Origin: Agromyces larvae
GTDB taxonomy: Bacteria > Actinomycetota > Actinomycetes > Actinomycetales > Microbacteriaceae
DNA: 64,000 nucleotides
Direction: 5' to 3'
Assembly (NCBI RefSeq): GCF_022811705.1
Contig: NZ_CP094528.1
Span: 3,844,001 to 3,908,000, forward strand
The position numbers were made by a program, and so were the translations under genes. Positions 58,970 to 64,000 of this stretch are shown here, piece by piece. The notes beneath the pieces were generated by a model that was not told where the DNA came from, searched no databases, and worked only from the letters and a program-made list of their open reading frames with translations. How positions within the stretch are numbered: the first letter of the stretch is position 1; each line of letters begins with the position of its first letter.

Positions 58970-59446
58970 ATGCAGATCACCGACAACGGACCCGAGCCGA
59001 ACGTCTTCGACATCGAGACGGCGACCGAGCAGAACGACACGTACCGCACCGTCGCGTGGAGCGGCAAGTACCTGCAGGTCACGCTGATGTCGATTCCGGT
59101 GGGCGAGTCGATCGGGCTCGAGGCCCACCCCGAGACCGACCAGTTCGTGCGCATCGAGCAGGGGCAGGGGCGGGCGAAGCTGGGTCCGTCGAAGGACGAG
59201 CTGACGCTGCAGCAGGATGTCTCGGACGGCTGGAGCGTGCAGGTGCCCGCCGGCACGTGGCACGACGTCGTGAACACGGGCGACGAGCCGCTGCGCCTCT
59301 ACGTCGTGTACGCGCCCGTGCATCACGCGGCCGGCCAGGTGCAGCAGACCGCCGACGAGGCCGAGCACGACGAGGAGTCCGGTCGGGACGAGCCGCCCGA
59401 GTGGGCGGTCGAGCCCGAGGGCGGCCAGCCCGACGAGAAGGCGTAG
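58970..59446 (+). CDS. cupin domain protein with acidic tail
   Basis: A 158-residue protein. Cupin motif 1 is E-A-H-P-E-T-D-Q-F-V-R-I-E-Q-G (residues ~48-62) and motif 2 P-A-G-T-W-H-D-V-V-N-T-G; L-Y-V-V-Y-A-P-V-H-H closes the barrel, after which ~40 residues are highly acidic and probably disordered. This size and order match the cupins annotated near stress genes of actinobacteria. ATG after a GGGAGGGG-like site. Ligand unknown. Confidence 0.87.
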   Translation: MQITDNGPEPNVFDIETATEQNDTYRTVAWSGKYLQVTLMSIPVGESIGLEAHPETDQFVRIEQGQGRAKLGPSKDELTLQQDVSDGWSVQVPAGTWHDVVNTGDEPLRLYVVYAPVHHAAGQVQQTADEAEHDEESGRDEPPEWAVEPEGGQPDEKA

Positions 59447-59511
59447 CCCCGCGGCGCTGCGCTGCGCGGCCGGCGGCTCAGCGCGACTCGCCGGCGCGGC
59501 GCGGCCGGCGC

Positions 59512-60111
59512 TCAGCGCGGCGCGAGGCCGGTCAGCAGCAGGTCGGCGAGCGAGTCGAGGTGCTCGACCCGGGGCGGTCGCTCGGCGAGCGCGGTGTAGA
59601 GCACCGCACCCTGGATCGCGTCGGCCGCGGCCTCGAGGTCGGCGTCGGCGCGCACCTCGCCGTGCGCGACCGCCCGTCGCAACAGGTCGATGAGGTCGGT
59701 GCGTCCCTGCTCGGTGAACGCCCGGTAGAGGCGGATCGCCCCGGCCTCGGTCTCGGCGGCCGCGGCGGCGAGGGCGCGCACGATCGTGAGGTTCGTGGCA
59801 TCCGAGAGCCCGACCGCGGCGGCGTGCAGCCAGGCGCGCAGGTCGGCGGGCTCCGGGGCATCCGGCCCGCCGGTCATGCCGGCCGGAACGGGGGAGAGCA
59901 ACCCGGCCATGACCGCCTCGGCGATGATCGTCGCCTTCGAGGGCCAGCGTCGGTAGACGGTCTGCCGGCCGACGCCCGCGCGTTCGGCGATCGCCTGCAT
60001 CGTGAGCTGTTCGTACCCGTCGGCGATGAGCAGGTCGCGGGCCGCTTCGAGGATGGCCCGGTCGGCCTGGGCGCTGCGCGGCCGGCCGCGTTTCGGGTGC
60101 TCCTGCTCCAC
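59512..60111 (-). CDS. TetR family transcriptional regulator
   Basis: A 199-residue regulator. HTH: R-A-I-L-E-A-A-R-D-L-L-I-A-D-G-Y, then L-T-M-Q-A-I-A-E-R-A-G-V-G-R-Q-T-V-Y-R-R-W-P-S-K (residues ~17-62). The remainder is the helical ligand domain. Start GTG 60111: a TACAAT -10 lies 6 nt upstream. Divergent from the SDR/esterase pair; a near-palindrome at 60144..60160 between them is the probable operator. Confidence 0.9.
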   Translation of the reverse strand: MEQEHPKRGRPRSAQADRAILEAARDLLIADGYEQLTMQAIAERAGVGRQTVYRRWPSKATIIAEAVMAGLLSPVPAGMTGGPDAPEPADLRAWLHAAAVGLSDATNLTIVRALAAAAAETEAGAIRLYRAFTEQGRTDLIDLLRRAVAHGEVRADADLEAAADAIQGAVLYTALAERPPRVEHLDSLADLLLTGLAPR

Positions 60112-60117
60112 GCGTCG

Positions 60118-60123
60118 ATTGTA
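60118..60123 (-). promoter_or_regulatory. -10 element, leaderless promoter of the TetR gene
   Basis: TACAAT on the minus strand, 6 nt before GTG 60111. Confidence 0.5.
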
Positions 60124-60143
60124 GGCGCGGTCGCGATGAATTA

Positions 60144-60160
60144 CGATACAGAGTGTCTCG
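60144..60160. promoter_or_regulatory. candidate TetR operator
   Basis: CGAtACA-GAG-TGTcTCG, palindromic apart from one position per arm, in the TetR/SDR divergent region upstream of both genes. Confidence 0.55.
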
Positions 60161-60182
60161 CAAATGACCTGGAGGTCGGAAC

Positions 60183-61012
60183 ATGGCACAGGACGTGGTC
60201 GTCATCATCGGCGTGGGCGGCATGGGCTCGCGATCGCCCGCCGCACGGGAAGCGGGCGCCGCGTGGTGCTCGCCGACTTCAACGAGGCCACGCTCGAGGC
60301 GGCAGCGAGCCAGCTCCGCGGCGAGGGCCACGACGTGCTCACCCAGCGCGTCGACGTGAGCGACCGCGCGTCGGTCGCCGCGCTCGCCGACGCCGCCGCA
60401 GCCGCCGGGCGGGTCACGCACGTCGCGCACACGGCCGGGCTGTCGCCCGTGCAGGCGCCGACCGACGCGATCCTGCACGTCGACCTGCTCGGGGTCGCGC
60501 ACGCGCTCGACGAGTTCGCCCGGGTCATCGCGCCGGGCGGTGCCGGCGTGGTGATCGCCAGCATGGCCGGCCACTTCGCGATCGGCACCCTGCCGGCCGA
60601 GGCCGAGCAGGCGCTCGCCGCGACGCCGACCGACGAACTGCTCGGCCTGCCGTTCCTCGCCCAGCTGCCGAACCCCGGCGCCGCGTACAGCATCGCCAAA
60701 CGCGCCAACCATCTGCGGGTGCGTGCAGCCGCCGCAGGCGCATGGGCCGCAGCGGGGGCCCGCGTCAACTCGATCAGCCCCGGCGTGATCTCGACGCCGA
60801 TGGGCCAGGAGGAGCTCGCGGGCGAGTCGGGCGCGCAGATGCGCGGCATGATCCAGGCGTCGGCGACGAAGCGACTCGGCACCCCCGACGACATCGCGGC
60901 GGCCGCCGCGTTCCTGCTCGACCCGCAGCAGGCGAGCTTCATCACCGGCACCGACCTCCTCGTCGACGGCGGCGCCGTCGCGGGCGTGCGCGCCTCGGGC
61001 ATGCTCGGCTGA
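60183..61012 (+). pseudogene. SDR family oxidoreductase, disrupted by a one-base deletion
   Basis: From ATG 60183 (GGAGG upstream) the frame encodes a normal SDR N-terminus (V-V-V-I-I-G-V-G-G-M-G). The rest (L-A-I-A-R-R-T-G-S-G-R-R-V-V-L-A-D-F, catalytic Y-S-I-A-K near residue 170, and V-N-S-I-S-P-G-V) continues in another frame. Adding one C next to 60227 (GGGCTCGCG to GGGCCTCGCG) restores a continuous ~277-residue protein. Either a true frameshift mutation or a sequencing error. One nucleotide separates its stop from the esterase gene start, so the unit is an operon with it. Confidence 0.8.
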
Positions 61013-61013
61013 C

Positions 61014-61961
61014 ATGGCGGCCCGATTCGACAGCTCGCTGCTGCATCCCGAACTGCGCACGAAGTTCGCGCGGTCGAACAACCCGCCCGTCGTGCACGCC
61101 TGGCAGCGTGCGCTGCTGCGCAGCGGCATGCGCCTGATGCCCGGCGCGAAACCCGCGCGCGGCGTGACGGTCGAGCGGGTGTCGGTCCCCGGCGGGCAGG
61201 TCGCCAATGTCTTCACCCCGTCGGGCTTCGGTGCGGATGCTCCGGGGCCGGCGCTGCTCTGGATCCACGGCGGCGGGCTCGTGATCGGCTCGATGGCGCA
61301 GGACGACGCGCGCTGCCTCGACGTCGCCGCCGAACTCGGCATCGTCGTGGTGTCGGTGGAGTACCGGCTCGCACCCGAGCATCCCTACCCGGCTCCGCTC
61401 GACGACTGCGATGCGGCGTGGGCGTGGCTGCAGTCGGTCGCCGCAGCGCGGCGCATCGACCCGGCGCGCGTCGCGATCGGCGGGCAGAGCGCAGGCGGCG
61501 GGCTCGCGGCCGCACTCGTGCAGCGCATCCACGACCGCGGCGGCGTGCAGCCCGTGGCGCAGTGGCTGTTCTGCCCGATGCTCGACGACCGCACCGCCGC
61601 CGACCGCTCGCTCGATGCGGTCGGGCACGTCATCTGGAACAACCGGTCGAACCGGGCCGGCTGGGGCGCGTACCTCGGCTCCGCGATGGGCGGGGCGGAC
61701 GTCCCCGCCGAGGCCGCACCGGCGCGGCGCATCGACCTGACCGGCCTGCCCCCGGCGTGGATCGGCGCGGGCGACATCGAGCTGTTCTTCGCCGAGGATC
61801 GCGACTACGCGGAGCGGCTCGCGGCGGCCGGGGTCGAGGTCGAGTGGGCGGTCGTGCCGGGCGCCCCGCACGGGTTCGAGTCGATGGCCGGCGACACCGC
61901 GGTCGCCCGCAGCTATGTGGCGGGCGCGCAGCGCTGGCTCGCGACGCAGCTCGGAAGCTGA
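61014..61961 (+). CDS. alpha/beta hydrolase fold-3 (HSL-type) esterase
   Basis: A 315-residue esterase. Oxyanion motif W-I-H-G-G-G-L (residues ~80-86), V-E-Y-R-L-A-P-E-H-P-Y-P, nucleophile Ser in I-G-G-Q-S-A-G-G-G, acid Asp in G-A-G-D-I-E-L-F-F and base His in G-A-P-H-G-F-E. ATG 61014 is one nucleotide after the SDR stop. Probably controlled by the divergent TetR protein. Likely substrate is a short-chain ester processed with the SDR. Confidence 0.92.
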   Translation: MAARFDSSLLHPELRTKFARSNNPPVVHAWQRALLRSGMRLMPGAKPARGVTVERVSVPGGQVANVFTPSGFGADAPGPALLWIHGGGLVIGSMAQDDARCLDVAAELGIVVVSVEYRLAPEHPYPAPLDDCDAAWAWLQSVAAARRIDPARVAIGGQSAGGGLAAALVQRIHDRGGVQPVAQWLFCPMLDDRTAADRSLDAVGHVIWNNRSNRAGWGAYLGSAMGGADVPAEAAPARRIDLTGLPPAWIGAGDIELFFAEDRDYAERLAAAGVEVEWAVVPGAPHGFESMAGDTAVARSYVAGAQRWLATQLGS

Positions 61962-62071
61962 GCGGCGCCGCGCGGCCGAACCCTGTCAACCCGTTCCGCA
62001 CGCGGTGCGCCGTCGTTACGCTGACAACGACGACGTGCCGCGGGGGTCGCGGCCGGGATGGAGGGGGTGCC

Positions 62072-62329
62072 ATGTCGATCAGCGATGACGACATCACGAA
62101 CGAGCCGGGCGACGGCGGCGAGGGCGTGGCCGACGGCGGGGCGAACCCGCAGGGCCACGACGGCGGTGCCGACGGCTCGGCGGCAGCGGGTGAGGGCACG
62201 GCCGACGGCGGTGCGAACCCGGGTGGTCACGACGGCGGCGCCGACGGCTCCGCAGGAGCCGGTGAGGGAACCGCCGACGGGGGAGCGAACCCCGGCGGTC
62301 ACGACGGCGGCGCCGACGGCTCGGCCTGA
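62072..62329 (+). CDS. small protein of three 24-residue Gly/Asp-rich repeats (candidate RiPP-like precursor)
   Basis: An 85-residue protein. A 15-residue N-terminal leader (M-S-I-S-D-D-D-I-T-N-E-P-G-D-G) is followed by repeats at residues 16-39, 40-63 and 64-85, each of the pattern G-E-G-T-A-D-G-G-A-N-P-G-G-H-D-G-G-A-D-G plus S-A. Repeats 2 and 3 differ at eight codons, all synonymous, so the peptide sequence itself is under selection. No hydrophobic segment, no Cys. GAGGGGGT-like site before ATG 62072. Its TGA overlaps the JmjC start (TGATG), implying coupled expression. I recognise no family. Confidence 0.7.
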   Translation: MSISDDDITNEPGDGGEGVADGGANPQGHDGGADGSAAAGEGTADGGANPGGHDGGADGSAGAGEGTADGGANPGGHDGGADGSA

Positions 62330-63579
62330 TGGCGGATGAGCTGCGCGGGTCGGGCGACCGGCCCGCGCTCTCGCGCTGCATCAGCGTGGCATCCGACCGG
62401 TTCGCGACCGAGTTCTGGTCGCGCGACGCGCTGCACTCACGGGCCGACGAACTCGCCGGGCCCGACGGATTCGCCGACCTGTTCTCGGCCGACGCGGTCG
62501 ACGAACTCGTCTCCCGCCGCGGGGTGCGCACCCCGTTCATGCGCATGGCGAAGGACGGCGAGGTGCTGCCGGCCTCGGCGTACACGGCGTCGGGCGGGTT
62601 CGGGGCCGAGGTGGGCGACCAGGTCGCGAGCGACCGGGTGTTCGCGCGGTTCGCGGATGGTGCGACGATCGTGCTGCAGGGCCTGCACCGGCTCTGGCCT
62701 CCGCTCATCGAGTTCACCCGGCAGCTCGTCGACGATCTGGGGCATCCGGTGCAGGTGAACGCGTACGTCACGCCGCCGGGTTCGCAGGGGTTCGACCCGC
62801 ACTACGACACCCATGACGTGTTCGTGCTGCAGATCGCGGGCGAGAAGCACTGGCGGATCCACCGGCCGGTGCACGTCGACCCGCTCGCCTCGCAGCCGTG
62901 GAGCGGGCATCGCGAGGCGGTCGCCCGTGCGGCGCTCGAGGAGCCGGCGATCGACGCCGTGTTCCGGCCGGGCGACGCGCTGTACCTGCCGCGCGGCTGG
63001 ATCCACTCGGCGGTCGCCGGCGGCGACGAGACGAGCGTGCACCTCACGATCGGGGTGTCGGCGTACACGCACGCCGACGTGGTGCAGGCGCTCGTGGCGC
63101 GGGTCGGCGACAGCGAGCGGTTGCGCGCGTCGCTGCCGCTCGGCGTCGACTTCGACGACGCCGAGCAGATGGCCGGCATCGTGCGCGACACCGTCGACGC
63201 GCTCGTCGAACTCGTGCAGCGACCGGATGCCTCGGCCACGGCGTCGGCACTCGCGCAGCGGTTCGACCGCGACATCCGCCCCGAGCCCGTCGCCCCGCTC
63301 GCGACGCTCGCCGCGCTCGCGGCGATCGACGGATCGAGCGTGGTGCGGCGCCGCGAGGCCCTGCGCGTGCGGGTCGATCTCGACGACGATCGCGTGCGAG
63401 TGGTCACGCGCGGGACGACGCTCTCGCTGCCCATCGAGGCCGAGCCTGCGGTGCGTCGCATCGTCGCGGGCGAGCCGGTGCGGGTCGGCGAGCTGCCCGG
63501 CCTCGACGCCGAGAGCGCGGTGGTCGTGGCCCGTCGTCTCGTGCGCGAGCGCATCGCGGTGATCGAGACGTCCGAGTAG
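62329..63579 (+). CDS. JmjC/cupin-superfamily 2-oxoglutarate oxygenase, ROXA (YcfD)-like
   Basis: A 416-residue Fe(II)/2-oxoglutarate oxygenase of the ribosomal-oxygenase type, which hydroxylates Arg or His in target proteins. The double-stranded beta helix shows the metal motif H-Y-D-T-H-D (residues ~162-167), then E-K-H-W-R-I-H, the fold's P-R-G-W-I-H and S-V-H-L-T-I-G-V. The last ~150 residues form helical dimerisation and winged-helix-like parts as in ROXA/MINA. Translationally coupled to the repeat protein, which is therefore its likely substrate. The partner downstream is a ferredoxin-like protein. Confidence 0.85.
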   Translation: MADELRGSGDRPALSRCISVASDRFATEFWSRDALHSRADELAGPDGFADLFSADAVDELVSRRGVRTPFMRMAKDGEVLPASAYTASGGFGAEVGDQVASDRVFARFADGATIVLQGLHRLWPPLIEFTRQLVDDLGHPVQVNAYVTPPGSQGFDPHYDTHDVFVLQIAGEKHWRIHRPVHVDPLASQPWSGHREAVARAALEEPAIDAVFRPGDALYLPRGWIHSAVAGGDETSVHLTIGVSAYTHADVVQALVARVGDSERLRASLPLGVDFDDAEQMAGIVRDTVDALVELVQRPDASATASALAQRFDRDIRPEPVAPLATLAALAAIDGSSVVRRREALRVRVDLDDDRVRVVTRGTTLSLPIEAEPAVRRIVAGEPVRVGELPGLDAESAVVVARRLVRERIAVIETSE

Positions 63580-63582
63580 GCC

Positions 63583-64000
63583 GTGACCCTCGACGCCGAG
63601 CACTGGGCGCCCTGCAGCGACCGGGCCCGTGAGCGCGGCGACCCGCTCGCGGGCACCGCGCCGCGGGGCATCCGGTGGTTCCTGCTCGAGGTAGCGACGA
63701 GCTGGGGCCCGAACGCGCTGCTCGACGCGCCGTTCGACCGTGCGATCGGGCGCGCCCTGGTGCGCCGCGTCGAGGCGGCCGGGATGCGGATCCTCGCGAT
63801 CCGCCGCACCGGGCGGCGCGCGCCGCCGCCCGTGCAGCGATGGGCGATCGTCGACTCCCGCCCCGGACTCGAGTCGATCGTCTGGGGCGAGACGGCGGAT
63901 GCCTCGGGGCTGCTCGACGTGCCGCTCGACGGGTCGACGGGCACACCCTCTGATGAGCCGATCTACGCGGTCTGCGCGCACGGCCGGCACGACCGCTGCT
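63583..64000 (+). CDS. sucrase/ferredoxin-like protein (partial at right edge)
   Basis: The first 139 codons are visible, from a GTG 3 bp after the JmjC stop. W-A-P-C-S-D-R-A-R-E-R-G-D-P-L-A-G-T-A, then R-W-F-L-L-E and near the edge I-Y-A-V-C-A-H-G-R-H-D-R-C, are signatures of the Suc_Fer-like family (thioredoxin-fold [2Fe-2S] ferredoxins). The gene continues beyond the window. It could supply or accept electrons or bind Fe-S for the JmjC reaction; this is inferred from the operon. Confidence 0.85.
   Translation, partial: MTLDAEHWAPCSDRARERGDPLAGTAPRGIRWFLLEVATSWGPNALLDAPFDRAIGRALVRRVEAAGMRILAIRRTGRRAPPPVQRWAIVDSRPGLESIVWGETADASGLLDVPLDGSTGTPSDEPIYAVCAHGRHDRC

Overview
The window reads as a single contiguous piece of chromosome from a high-GC actinobacterium. 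The strong G/C third-position bias, actinobacterial gene families (ECF41 sigma factors, PspA with a coiled-coil membrane partner, NarGHJIK, DUF4287, DUF5937, CPBP protease) and a striking excess of GCATCC/GGATGC hexamers all point to Microbacteriaceae (an Agromyces/Microbacterium-like genus); this is inference, since no rRNA or marker gene is present. I found no tRNA, rRNA, CRISPR array, insertion sequence, integrase or phage gene, so this is ordinary chromosome rich in accessory metabolic and regulatory modules.

Layout. 1-5.9 kb: an edge membrane protein, a fatty acid desaturase, a CPBP protease beside a NarL-type two-component system, and a drug/metabolite transporter fused to a PadR regulator. 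6-14.5 kb: an MFS pump, a degenerate SDR under a large dyad promoter, a divergent MarR/isochorismatase pair, a TauE-like exporter, an SDR, a PspA stress pair, an FGE-like protein and a DUF1801 protein. 14.6-19 kb: an ABC transporter of the NMT1/THI5 type and a MenC/N-acylamino acid racemase-like enolase. 19-23.3 kb: an aromatic-hydroxylase module (MFS pump, FAD monooxygenase, IclR regulator) with matching palindromic operators. 23.4-31.5 kb: the respiratory nitrate reductase operon narGHJI-narK. 31.6-36.4 kb: hydrolases, a DEAD-box helicase, a bifunctional-nuclease-domain protein and a DHFR-like protein. 36.6-40 kb: a sulfur-scavenging group (PLP sulfhydrylase-like enzyme, LLM monooxygenase, FMN reductase). 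40-44.6 kb: cupin/DUF5937 and a squalene-cyclase-like/FAD oxidoreductase group. 44.6-48.9 kb: an XRE-cupin regulator divergent from an agmatinase-family/SnoaL/NCS1-permease/cyclase operon. 49-50.1 kb: a GNAT gene and a 553-bp gene-free stretch holding an eight-copy repeat array. 50.1-57.8 kb: an ECF41 sigma-factor regulon (two ECF41 genes, hydrolases, two NmrA-like oxidoreductases, an OhrR-like MarR). 57.9-62 kb: nucleoside hydrolase, cupin, TetR with a frameshifted SDR, and an esterase. 62-64 kb: a small protein of three 24-residue repeats, translationally coupled to a JmjC/ROXA-like oxygenase and followed by a sucrase/ferredoxin-like protein that runs off the window.

The most interesting signals are (i) the repeat-peptide/JmjC/ferredoxin operon, which looks like a RiPP-like or protein-hydroxylation system; (ii) a dispersed intergenic family of exactly 59-nt nested inverted repeats, four copies in 8 kb; (iii) the eight-copy, 52/53-bp-period array at 49.6-50.0 kb, which flips orientation in its middle; (iv) four identically spaced GTCACA-N16-GGTC promoters, a probable ECF41 regulon; and (v) a recurrent -10 hexamer placed 6-7 nt before start codons, indicating widespread leaderless transcription and useful for choosing starts.
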